Assembly (NCBI GenBank): GCA_019419405.1 | Contig: DYAA01000153.1 | Location: forward strand, 1-18,434 | From: Collinsella sp. | Lineage (GTDB): Bacteria > Actinomycetota > Coriobacteriia > Coriobacteriales > Coriobacteriaceae | Reading direction: 5' to 3' | Length of the DNA stretch: 18,434 nucleotides | Program-made: the position numbers and the translations under genes | The notes under the pieces: model-generated | The model's database searches: none | The model's input: only the letters and a program-made list of their open reading frames with translations | Told to the model about the DNA's origin: nothing | Shown: positions 7,214-13,817 of the stretch, in pieces | Layout of the letters: every line of letters begins with the position of its first letter | Position numbering within the stretch: position 1 is the stretch's first letter

Positions 7214-7278
7214 GCATGGCAATCAGCAATCCTCTTGGTAAGGGCAGCAAGCATTTCCGCTTGTGCTGATTGCCATGC
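7214..7278. repeat. Perfect 15-bp inverted repeat between two convergent genes
   Basis: GCATGGCAATCAGCA (7214-7228) and TGCTGATTGCCATGC (7264-7278) are exact inverted copies with 35 bases between. The structure fills the gap between the ATPase stop (7183) and the convergent flavoprotein stop (7292). It has no obvious T run, so it may be a bidirectional weak terminator, a transcript-end structure or the remains of a small mobile repeat. Confidence 0.85.
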
Positions 7279-7291
7279 GTTCTCCTTGTCC

Positions 7292-7822
7292 TTAGGCGAG
7301 CTTGCGAGCGAGCTCTCGCACCTTTTCCAGCTTGGGCGACGATACCATGCTGTCGCGCTCGGTCATGCCGCTAATGGTGACAATGCCCTGGTCCTCCCAC
7401 TTGCAGTATGCGCAGGCCGACTTGTACATAGCGATAGCCGCATCATAGACGCCCTCGCTGTGGCTATCGAGCAAAAGGGCCGTCTTGGTGAACGGGAAAC
7501 CCGTGGCACCGAAGGCGTACAGGCGGTCGATGACAGCCTTCTCCTGCGCGGTGATATCGAACCAGTAGATAGGCGAGGCAAAGACGACCATATCTGCGTC
7601 TTTCAGCGACTCGATCACGTTGACCATGTCATCCTTCTGCACGCAGACGCCCTCATGAGCGAAGCAGTACTGGCATCCCAAGCAGCCGGCGATCTTCTTG
7701 CTGGCAACGCGGACGACCTCGACCGTATTGCCGCCCTCACGCGCGGTCTCGGCAAACGCCTCGACCATGGTATCTGTATTGGCGCCCTTACGCGGGCTAC
7801 CGCTCAATACAACGATATTCAT
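7292..7822 (-). CDS. Flavodoxin-fold NAD(P)H-dependent oxidoreductase with an iron-sulfur-type cysteine motif
   Basis: The 176-residue protein has the FMN phosphate loop SGSPRKGANT (7-16) and the second flavin loop ASPIYWFD (82-89) of the NADPH-dependent FMN reductase / WrbA-like group. Between them Cys47, Cys50, Cys53 and Cys60 form C-x2-C-x2-C-x6-C, which matches the compact 4Fe-4S motif of archaeal-type iron-sulfur flavoproteins. A further pair, Cys137 and Cys140, lies near the C-terminus. It likely passes electrons from NAD(P)H or ferredoxin to quinones or other acceptors; the substrate is unknown. The start at 7822 follows GAGAGGGAA. It is a single cytoplasmic gene, with a 22-bp palindrome in its leader. 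Confidence 0.9.
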   Translation of the reverse strand: MNIVVLSGSPRKGANTDTMVEAFAETAREGGNTVEVVRVASKKIAGCLGCQYCFAHEGVCVQKDDMVNVIESLKDADMVVFASPIYWFDITAQEKAVIDRLYAFGATGFPFTKTALLLDSHSEGVYDAAIAMYKSACAYCKWEDQGIVTISGMTERDSMVSSPKLEKVRELARKLA

Positions 7823-7838
7823 AGGATTCCCTCTCCCT

Positions 7839-7860
7839 CATGCTGCAGGCGCGCAGCATG
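7839..7860. promoter_or_regulatory. 22-bp palindrome upstream of the flavoprotein gene
   Basis: CATGCTGC (7839-7846) and GCAGCATG (7853-7860) are perfect inverted copies with six bases between, about 17 bases upstream of the minus-strand ATG. It may be an operator or a leader hairpin. On the plus strand a TTTT follows it, but no plus-strand gene ends nearby. The rest of 7823-8020 shows no gene. Confidence 0.5.
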
Positions 7861-8020
7861 TTTTCTTGTAACCAAAACGAATGGTGTTAATCAATCGCCA
7901 GCAGGCCATATCTCTTGTTCAAGTTCCCTAAAGAAGCTCAAGACGATTGCGATTGCCTTATACAACGTCGAAAATCAAAGAGGGCCCATAGCAACGCCAC
8001 CTACCTGAAATGACATGCGG

Positions 8021-8581
8021 TCAAGACGAGCTACGAGGATCGTGACGAGCCGATACCGCTCGCATACCCCCTTCGGAATAGGCGCTGAGCAGCTCCTGAG
8101 CGTGGGAAAACTCGGGCCCTCGCCTCCAACCGAGCAGGCGGTTGACCGCGAGATTTCCCTGGACGTTGTGGACGAAGAGCAGATAGGCGTCCTCGCGCGA
8201 AAGCCCAGTCTCCTCCATGATCGAGGGAACCATCTGCTCGGCGCCGCGCTCGACGACGCGCTGTGCCACCCGGGCGTACGCGTCGTCATCCGAGTAGAGC
8301 AGATAATAGTCCTCGTTTGCCGGCGGGCGCTGGCAGAGGGGCCCCGCCTCCGTTCCCTCGAGCGGCGGCACCGCCGCCAAGGCCTCGTCGATAAGCGCGT
8401 CGAGCAGGGCGAACTTGTCCTCGTAGTGCAGATAGAACGTGCCACGGTTAATATCGGCGCGGCGGCAGATATCCGCTACCGTCATCTTCGCGAAGCCGAC
8501 CTCGGCCAGCAGCGCGAAGAACGCCTCCCGTATGACCGAGAGTGTATAGCGTCGGCGACGATCGATCTTCCCCGCTTCCAT
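8021..8581 (-). CDS. TetR/AcrR-family transcriptional regulator, divergent from the sirtuin operon
   Basis: The 186-residue protein has an N-terminal TetR domain: RRRRYTLSVIREAFFALLAE, then the helix-turn-helix with MTVADICRRADINRGTFYLHY (about 33-53) and the usual following K-F-LLDAL. The C-terminal ligand domain (about 75-180) includes the aromatic stretch DEDYYLLY-like NEDYYLLYSDDD and resembles the TetR_C_7/YfiR type. The start at 8581 follows GGAGGGG; an upstream ATG at 8608 lacks a site. The gene faces away from the sirtuin genes, and a near-perfect 20-bp palindrome overlaps their -10 box, so it most likely represses that operon. The ligand is unknown. Confidence 0.93.
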   Translation of the reverse strand: MEAGKIDRRRRYTLSVIREAFFALLAEVGFAKMTVADICRRADINRGTFYLHYEDKFALLDALIDEALAAVPPLEGTEAGPLCQRPPANEDYYLLYSDDDAYARVAQRVVERGAEQMVPSIMEETGLSREDAYLLFVHNVQGNLAVNRLLGWRRGPEFSHAQELLSAYSEGGMRAVSARHDPRSSS

Positions 8582-8684
8582 TACCCCTCCAATTGCAACG
8601 CTCGACAACGCCCGGCAAACGCTCGTTTATCGACAGCAGGCCGAAGCTGTTCATTGCTCTTAAGCAAATCGACATGGATACTTT

Positions 8685-8705
8685 TTATAGACACGTGTTT
8701 ATAAT
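8685..8705 (+). promoter_or_regulatory. Sirtuin operon -10 box overlapped by a TetR-type operator
   Basis: TTATAGACACGTGTTTATAA (8685-8704) is a palindrome with 9 of 10 positions matching. It overlaps TATAAT at 8700-8705, a consensus -10 box 20 bases before the GTG start. A 7-bp inverted pair TGGATAC (8675-8681) / GTATCCA (8718-8724) flanks it and includes part of the ribosome-binding site. No good -35 box is visible (GATACT at 17-base spacing). Confidence 0.7.
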
Positions 8706-8724
8706 AGCTGAAAGAAGGTATCCA

Positions 8725-9690
8725 GTGACCCTGTACGAGCAGCTCGTTATCGAGCTCACCAACCGATCGTTTTCCCTTCAGGCCGCCTACCGCAGCGGCG
8801 GCACGCCCTATGAGCTGAGTGACCGCGAGCCCGAGCCCTACGACCAGCAAATCGAGGACTTCGCCCGCATGATCGAGGAAGCCGATTGCGTGCTGGCGGG
8901 CGGGGCCTCCGGGCTCTCCGCGGCGGGCGGCGGCGACTTCTACTACGAGGACAACGCGACCTATCGCAAGCATTTCGGCAAATTCGCCGAGCGTTACGGT
9001 TTCAAGGGCGCTTTCGAGGGGTCGTTCTACCGCTGGCCCACCGCCGAGGCGCGCTGGGGATACCTCGCCACCTTCCTCGACACCACGCTCAACGCCCCGC
9101 TGCGCAAGCCCTACAGGGACCTCGACGCCATTCTCGCCGAGAAGGATTTCTTCGTGCTCACCACCAACCAGGACACGCAGTTTGTGAAGCTCTATCCCTG
9201 GGAGAAAGTGGCAGAGATCCAAGGCGACCACCGCTTCTTTCAGTGCTCCCGCTGTTGCACCGACGCGGTGTGGGATACGGTCGAGCCGGTCTCCAACATG
9301 GTAGAGGCCATGGGAGACGGCCTTGAGGTTCCGACAGAGCTCGTGCCGCGCTGCCCGCACTGCGGGGCAGAGGCGTTCCCCTGGGTTCGCGGCTACGGCA
9401 ACTTCCTGCAGGGCGAACTCTACGAGGAGCAGTACCGCAAGGTGTCCGAATGGCTCGACGCGCACGCACGGCAGAGGATCCTCTTCCTCGAGCTGGGTGT
9501 GGGCCGCATGACGCCCGCGTTTATCCAGGAGCCGTTCTGGGTCCTCACGGCGCAGTTACCGCAGGCCAGCTACATCGCCGTAAACAACAAGACGCAGTTT
9601 CTCCCCCGCGCGATCGAGGATCGGGGGCTCGCCGTTCGCGCCGACATCGCCGACGTGCTCGCCGACGCGCGCAAGACGCTGGGGAGGTAG
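8725..9690 (+). CDS. Sirtuin-fold protein A (class M-like, His replaced by Gln, four-Cys zinc site)
   Basis: GTG at 8725 is the start because AGAAGG lies 6 bases upstream and the promoter is just before it. The 321-residue product has the NAD-binding loop AGGASGLSAAGG (58-69), the Asn-Asp motif TNQD (147-150) and the position of the sirtuin catalytic His as EIQGDH, with Gln166 instead. Zinc-type cysteines are Cys174, Cys177/178, Cys210 and Cys213. LELGVGRMTP (256-265) corresponds to the second NAD-binding region. As I recall, the published class M sirtuins (SirTM), which ADP-ribosylate lipoyl carrier protein GcvH-L, also have Gln here, so ADP-ribosyl transfer is more likely than deacetylation. 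First gene of a three-sirtuin operon. Confidence 0.85.
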   Translation: MTLYEQLVIELTNRSFSLQAAYRSGGTPYELSDREPEPYDQQIEDFARMIEEADCVLAGGASGLSAAGGGDFYYEDNATYRKHFGKFAERYGFKGAFEGSFYRWPTAEARWGYLATFLDTTLNAPLRKPYRDLDAILAEKDFFVLTTNQDTQFVKLYPWEKVAEIQGDHRFFQCSRCCTDAVWDTVEPVSNMVEAMGDGLEVPTELVPRCPHCGAEAFPWVRGYGNFLQGELYEEQYRKVSEWLDAHARQRILFLELGVGRMTPAFIQEPFWVLTAQLPQASYIAVNNKTQFLPRAIEDRGLAVRADIADVLADARKTLGR

Positions 9691-9693
9691 CGC

Positions 9694-10392
9694 ATGGAGA
9701 CGGCGAAAGCAGTTCGCATAGGCAGGGCGCTAGCCGAAGCGGATCTTGTCATCATCGGCGCTAGCAACGGACTCGACATGGCGGAGGGGCTCAACCTTTT
9801 CTGCGCCGATGCTCATTTCCAAGAGGCGTACGGGGACCTCGCCCAGGCAGACGGCATCGGCTGCATACTGCAGGGGCTCGCTTCCCCGGATGCCAGCGTG
9901 CGACGCCGATGGGCCGAGCGGTTCCATCAAAAGGAGTATCTCGAATATGAGCCCGGCTCGCTCATGAACGGGCTGCGGCGTCTTACGGAGCACGCCGACA
10001 CCTTCGTGGTCACATGCAACATCGACGGGCACTTCGCGCGCGCCGGGTTCGACGAGGAGCGCGTGCTCGAGACTGAGGGGAGCACGCGCACGTCGGTTGA
10101 CGAGCGGCGCCTCGCCCATCCAGACGCCCTCGCCATGACCCAGCTCGACGAGCTCGCGCGTCTTGTGCAAGCCCATCGCAACGGCAGGGTCGCCATCCTC
10201 GAACTTGGCGTGGGACTGCACAACGGCGTCATAAAGCGCATGCTCGCCCAGATCGCGAACGCCTGCGAGCACGCCACCTACATCGTGTTCAACTACGGCC
10301 AGGCCATGGCGCCCGACGCTTCGTGCGAGACGATTCTCGTTGACGGCGATATGGCCCCGGCTTTCGAGGAGATCGCCCGATGCCACCCCTAG
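9694..10392 (+). CDS. Sirtuin-fold protein B (short, no zinc cysteines, His replaced by Glu)
   Basis: This 232-residue protein starts 3 bases after gene A, with GGGGAGG in A's last codons as ribosome-binding site. It keeps an NAD-loop-like IIGASNGLDMAEG (20-32), the Asn-Asp motif CNID (108-111) and LELGVGLHN (169-177), in the same order as in its neighbours. Where A and C have Gln-Gly it has Glu128-Gly129, and the segment that should carry the two CxxC pairs is shortened to about 20 residues without them. It looks like a paralogue that lost the zinc module but kept the nucleotide pocket, so it may be a regulatory or scaffold partner, or an enzyme with altered chemistry. It is translationally coupled to gene C by a 13-base overlap. 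Confidence 0.8.
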   Translation: METAKAVRIGRALAEADLVIIGASNGLDMAEGLNLFCADAHFQEAYGDLAQADGIGCILQGLASPDASVRRRWAERFHQKEYLEYEPGSLMNGLRRLTEHADTFVVTCNIDGHFARAGFDEERVLETEGSTRTSVDERRLAHPDALAMTQLDELARLVQAHRNGRVAILELGVGLHNGVIKRMLAQIANACEHATYIVFNYGQAMAPDASCETILVDGDMAPAFEEIARCHP

Positions 10393-11252
10393 AAAGAGAA
10401 GCGCGTAGGCTTCGAAGCCTTATCGACGATGCCGACGCCATCATCGTCGGCATCGGCTCGGGCATGTCGAGCGCCGCCGGGTTCAACCATTACAACCGCG
10501 CGGGCATGGCGCGCGCAGGAATGGCGGACTGGCAGCAAGCCTTTGGCTTCAAGAGCCTTTTCGACGGCTTCTACCACCTCTACCCCAGCCTCGAGCAGCA
10601 ATGGGCCTACTACGCGCGATACATCGACTTCATGCTGCGCGAGCTGGCCTCGCAGCCCTATCTCGACCTACGGTCCCTCATCGGCCATAAGGACTACTTC
10701 ATCCTGAGCACCAATGTGGACACCCAAGTCGAGAAGACGTTTCCCACCGAGAGGATCTGCAACTATCAGGGAAGCTTCGCGCACCTTCAATGCAAGCAGC
10801 CATGCTGCGACGAGCTCTTCGAGGCGAGCCCCTACGTCGAGCGCATGCTCGCGGGCATGGCGGGGTTCGAGGTCCGCAGCGGGGACGTCCCCCGATGCCC
10901 GCATTGCGGCTGGCAGCTCGTGCCGTGGGTGCGCGACGACACGTTTCTGCAGGGTGCGGTATGGCGCGAGAGCCTCGGACGATACGAGCGCTTCGTGCGC
11001 GAGCGCAGCGATCGCCGCGTGCTGTTGCTGGAGCTCGGCGTAGGCGAGATGACCCCCGGCATCATCACGCTCCCGTTCTGGAGCATGACCGCGAAGCTGC
11101 CGGATGCGCACCTGCTGAGCGTAAACATCTCGGGCGACTCGGCTCCGCTGCAGCTTGGAAGCAAGGCAGAGGCGATTCAGGCCGACTTGGGCACCCTGCT
11201 CTCGGCGGCACGGACGACGAAGGTATTTAAGCCTCCTTGTCAGTCGCTTTAA
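10380..11252 (+). CDS. Sirtuin-fold protein C (class M-like, His replaced by Gln, zinc site)
   Basis: The 290-residue protein starts inside the last codons of gene B (ATG 10380, AGGAG about 9 bases upstream). It has the NAD loop GIGSGMSSAAG (24-34), TNVD (111-114), Gln130-Gly131 in YQGSFAHLQC where classical sirtuins have His-Gly, and zinc-type cysteines Cys138, Cys142/143, Cys173 and Cys176, the last two in PRCPHCG exactly as in gene A. LELGVGEMTP (217-226) matches A's corresponding segment. A and C are clear paralogues. The last 26 bases overlap the end of the convergent cupin-fusion gene. Likely an NAD-dependent ADP-ribosyltransferase-type sirtuin; target unknown. Confidence 0.86.
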   Translation: MPPLEREARRLRSLIDDADAIIVGIGSGMSSAAGFNHYNRAGMARAGMADWQQAFGFKSLFDGFYHLYPSLEQQWAYYARYIDFMLRELASQPYLDLRSLIGHKDYFILSTNVDTQVEKTFPTERICNYQGSFAHLQCKQPCCDELFEASPYVERMLAGMAGFEVRSGDVPRCPHCGWQLVPWVRDDTFLQGAVWRESLGRYERFVRERSDRRVLLLELGVGEMTPGIITLPFWSMTAKLPDAHLLSVNISGDSAPLQLGSKAEAIQADLGTLLSAARTTKVFKPPCQSL

Positions 11253-11991
11253 GGTATTGTTCGTCGTCCACGGGCTCCAACCACTCGTTGGAGGTCTCCT
11301 CACCCGGAACCTCCAGCGCAAGATGGGAGAACCAGCTCTCGGGCGCGGCTCCGTGCCAATGCTTCACCCCCGGGGCGATGTTGACCACGTCGCCGGGACG
11401 CAGCTCCTGTGCCGATTTGCCCCATTCCTGGTAAAACCCTCGACCAGCCACACAGATGAGAATCTGCCCGCCGCCGCTTTTGGCGTGATGGATATGCCAG
11501 TTGTTACGGCAGCCGGGCTCGAACGTCACGTTGTAGACGCCAACCTGCTCGGTTGAAAGAGGCGCGAGGTAGCTTTGCCTGATAAAGCACTTCGCGAATG
11601 CGTCGTTGGGGGCACCGATGGGAAAGGCCATCTCGTTTTGGTGCTCGGCTTTTGCATCGGCGGCATCGTCATCCGCCCAGACCTCCTTCGCCATGCGAAA
11701 GGCCGCCCACGCCTTGGGCCATCCTGCGTAAAACGCTGCATGCGTAAGGATTTCCGCTATCTCCGTCCTCGTCACACCATTGCTCTTTGCGGACATCAGA
11801 TGGTATTGGAACGAAGAGCCCGTCAGCCCCTGCGCCATTAGAGCCACCACCGTCACCACGCTACGGTCTCGAAGGGAGATCTCGCCCTCATGGCTCCACA
11901 CCTCGCCAAACAGCACATCGTCATTGAGCTGTGCGAACTTGGGGGCGAACTCCCCCAGGGCATCCCTGCCCGCTGTCTGTTTAATTGCCAT
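11227..11991 (-). CDS. Carboxymuconolactone decarboxylase-like / cupin fusion protein
   Basis: The 254-residue protein joins two domains. Residues about 10-110 are a carboxymuconolactone decarboxylase (AhpD-like) fold with the LTHAAFYAGWPKAWAA helix (82-97); there is no CxxH redox pair, so peroxidase chemistry of the AhpD kind is unlikely. Residues about 140-235 are a cupin with NNWHIHH (His166, His168), the GRGFYQEWG strand and VKHWHG (His211), likely metal ligands. Such fusions are common in gut bacteria and their substrate is generally unassigned. The start has AGGAGG upstream. The promoter shared with the divergent MerR gene is of MerR type, so expression is probably induced through it. 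Confidence 0.9.
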   Translation of the reverse strand: MAIKQTAGRDALGEFAPKFAQLNDDVLFGEVWSHEGEISLRDRSVVTVVALMAQGLTGSSFQYHLMSAKSNGVTRTEIAEILTHAAFYAGWPKAWAAFRMAKEVWADDDAADAKAEHQNEMAFPIGAPNDAFAKCFIRQSYLAPLSTEQVGVYNVTFEPGCRNNWHIHHAKSGGGQILICVAGRGFYQEWGKSAQELRPGDVVNIAPGVKHWHGAAPESWFSHLALEVPGEETSNEWLEPVDDEQYLKATDKEA

Positions 11992-12068
11992 GATCGATTT
12001 CCTCCTGTCGATGGGTTTAGGCGCAAAACAGTTTCCGCATTACGGAACCCCTCGCACTCTCTGTTTTA

Positions 12069-12097
12069 TTGACGAGAATGAAGGTAATACTTAAACT
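12069..12097 (+). promoter_or_regulatory. Promoter of the MerR regulator gene
   Basis: TTGACG (12069-12074), a 17-base spacer and TAAACT (12092-12097) face the regulator. Its -10 box touches the palindrome at 12096-12112, so MerR binding would also control its own gene. Confidence 0.55.
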
Positions 12098-12112
12098 TGA
12101 CTTTAGGTCAAG
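12081..12112 (-). promoter_or_regulatory. MerR-type promoter/operator of the cupin-fusion gene
   Basis: On the minus strand TTGACC (12106-12111) is followed after 19 bases by TACCTT (12081-12086), the over-long spacing typical of MerR-activated promoters. The palindrome CTTGACTTTAGGTCAAG (12096-12112) overlaps the -35 box and spacer. Confidence 0.75.
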
Positions 12113-12142
12113 GAATGAATTCGAAAACTTTTCGGAGGAGCC

Positions 12143-12583
12143 ATGTACACCATCGGACAGGTGTCGGAGATGTTCGGTTTGCCCGCCTCAACGCTGCGGT
12201 ATTACGACAAGCAGGGATTGTTCCCGGGATTGGAGCGAACGTCCGGCATTCGCCGATTCGGCGATACGGAACTCGAGGCGCTTCGGGTCATCGAATGCCT
12301 CAAGATTGCGGGGATGGAGATCAAGGACATCCGGAAGTTCATGGAATGGTGTGCGGAGGGCTCATCGACATACCCCAAACGCAAGGCCATGTTTGAGGAG
12401 CGGAAGGCCCACATGGAATCGGAGATCGCGAACATGAACCGCGCACTGGACATGCTGAAGTTCAAATGCTGGTACTACGAGCAGCTGAATCAGGGCAACA
12501 GCGAGACTGAGCTGAAGGCGCTGATTCCCGACGGCTTGCCGGAAGATATCAAAGAGGCCTACGAAAACGCTCACGCTCGATAA
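12143..12583 (+). CDS. MerR-family transcriptional regulator
   Basis: The 146-residue protein opens with the MerR winged helix (YTIGQVSEMFGLPASTLRYY at 2-21, then RRFGDTELEALRVIECLK) and continues with a long dimerisation helix at about 75-115. The C-terminal part is short and has no metal-type cysteine cluster; Cys98 in FKCWYYEQ is alone, so a small-molecule or redox signal is more likely than a metal. CGGAGGAG precedes the ATG. It is divergent from the cupin-fusion gene and the two share a MerR-type operator, so that gene is the likely target. Confidence 0.94.
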   Translation: MYTIGQVSEMFGLPASTLRYYDKQGLFPGLERTSGIRRFGDTELEALRVIECLKIAGMEIKDIRKFMEWCAEGSSTYPKRKAMFEERKAHMESEIANMNRALDMLKFKCWYYEQLNQGNSETELKALIPDGLPEDIKEAYENAHAR

Positions 12584-12879
12584 TGCCGCCCTATGCTCAA
12601 GGGGCTTCGACACGGGGTCCTTTGGTTAGGAATGCAAAAGGGTAATTCGGTGGTGCTCTTGGGCTCGATGAGTGGGCGCGTTACAGCTCCACGTCGATAG
12701 GCACCGGATGGCGATGACCATGTTATACCAGGAAAGATCGCCTTCAATGCGCATAGCTCGCGAAATAACACTCGCTGGGCCGTCACCCCTGGCCGTTACC
12801 CTCCAATCTTCAAATGTTGACAGACAACTCGAGTCAGATGAGTTAGAAAGAGTTAACATGTCGTTGTGAGGATGAAATC
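12584..12879. other. Intergenic stretch with no supported gene, at the edge of the foreign-looking operon
   Basis: About 296 bases separate the MerR gene from the methyltransferase operon. Short open frames exist on both strands, but none has a convincing ribosome-binding site or a recognisable domain. Near the right end TTGACA (12817-12822) lies within GTTG-acaga-CAAC, a small dyad that may be the promoter or operator of the operon; the matching -10 box is poor (GAGTTA at 17 bases). The stretch may contain decayed gene remains. Confidence 0.5.
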
Positions 12880-13497
12880 ATGAGGAACAGTCAAGATTTT
12901 TGGGATAAAAACGCCGGGCGGTACGACTGCTTCATGCGCAAGGACGCAGCGGCTTACGAACGGTTGTACGAGCTGCTGCGCCCTGTGGAACAGCACAAAT
13001 CGGTGCTGGAGTTGGCCACCGGCACAGGCTCGATCGCTAAAAATATCGTAAGCAGCGCCAATCATATCGAGGCTACGGACGCATCGCCGGAGATGATCGC
13101 GGAAGCGCGGCGGTGCAACCGATCCGCCAAGCTGCATTTCTCCGTGCAGGATATGTTTCACCTCCCCTATGCGGATGGTAGCTTTGACGTGATCATTGTG
13201 GCCAATGTCCTGCACATCGTGCCGGAGCCAAAGAAAGCTCTCTCTGAAATTCGTCGCGTGCTGAGGGACGGCGGCGTCCTGGTTGCGCCGACCTTCACCC
13301 ATGCGGATAACGCCATCTTCGGAAAGGTCAAAGCATTTTTCATGAAATTGGCGGGCTTTCCGCTGCACAGCAAGTGGACGAACGAAGAATATCTTGCATT
13401 TCTGCGGGAAAACGGCTGGACGGTACAGAAAAGCACCGTGCTGAAAGCCTCGTTCCCGTTGGCTTACGCAGAGTGCGTGAAATCAAAGGAACTATGA
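12880..13497 (+). CDS. Class I SAM-dependent methyltransferase (1)
   Basis: The 205-residue protein has a Rossmann methyltransferase fold: motif I VLELATGTGS (42-51), the acidic ribose-binding Asp67 in EATDASPEM, motif II/III SFDVIIVANVLHIVPEPKKAL and the post-motif RRVLRDGGVLVAPTF. The N-terminal FWDKNAGRYD is typical of UbiE/MenG-like small-molecule methylases. GAGGATG lies upstream of ATG 12880. It is the first gene of a tight plus-strand operon whose codon use differs from the genes to the left. The substrate is unknown; it could be a small molecule, perhaps the same as that of the second methylase at 13818. Confidence 0.92.
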   Translation: MRNSQDFWDKNAGRYDCFMRKDAAAYERLYELLRPVEQHKSVLELATGTGSIAKNIVSSANHIEATDASPEMIAEARRCNRSAKLHFSVQDMFHLPYADGSFDVIIVANVLHIVPEPKKALSEIRRVLRDGGVLVAPTFTHADNAIFGKVKAFFMKLAGFPLHSKWTNEEYLAFLRENGWTVQKSTVLKASFPLAYAECVKSKEL

Positions 13498-13498
13498 C

Positions 13499-13810
13499 AT
13501 GAAAGAAAAGATCAGGCTCTCCGGTGTGCCGGAGACCATGCTGCAAACCGTTTATGCAAGAGCAAAAGAGAGTCGGGGACGCGGCGCCATTCACGATGCG
13601 AAAGCGGCGGGAATCATTGAGAAGCTGGACTACGATTTTTCCCTTGCCGACAAGGATGCCGCCATGTACAGCGGAGTTATTGCCCGCACCATTGTGCTGG
13701 ATCGCCTGACGGAGGGCATGGCGGCGTTTTCACCAATCTATAAGCTACTGGACAAGCTGCCTGCCGTGCGGAATATTTCCAATAAAATCATCACTCTGGA
13801 AAAGGAGTGA
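13499..13810 (+). pseudogene. Internally deleted LCM-type O-methyltransferase (103 residues)
   Basis: Residues 1-68 align by eye with the N-terminus of the intact LCM-type methylase at 14493-15335: both have an ET...YAR stretch, then LDYDFS, then an LDR/MRQ helix start. Residues about 75-103 (FSPIYKLLDKLPAVRNISNKIITLEKE) look like the last strand region of the same family and match the neighbour's SGLFRFLAK...QIVKIGFE. The whole SAM-binding middle, roughly 180 residues in the intact relative, is missing, yet the frame is kept. It has its own site AAAGGA and starts 1 base after the preceding stop. It cannot be an active methylase; it is either a decayed gene or a retained mini-protein. Confidence 0.75.
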
Positions 13811-13817
13811 CGCAAAA

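Noticed and set aside
12571..12869. Short overlapping frames on both strands between the MerR and methyltransferase genes
   Set aside because: None has a ribosome-binding site, a domain or a plausible composition. They may be remnants but cannot be named.
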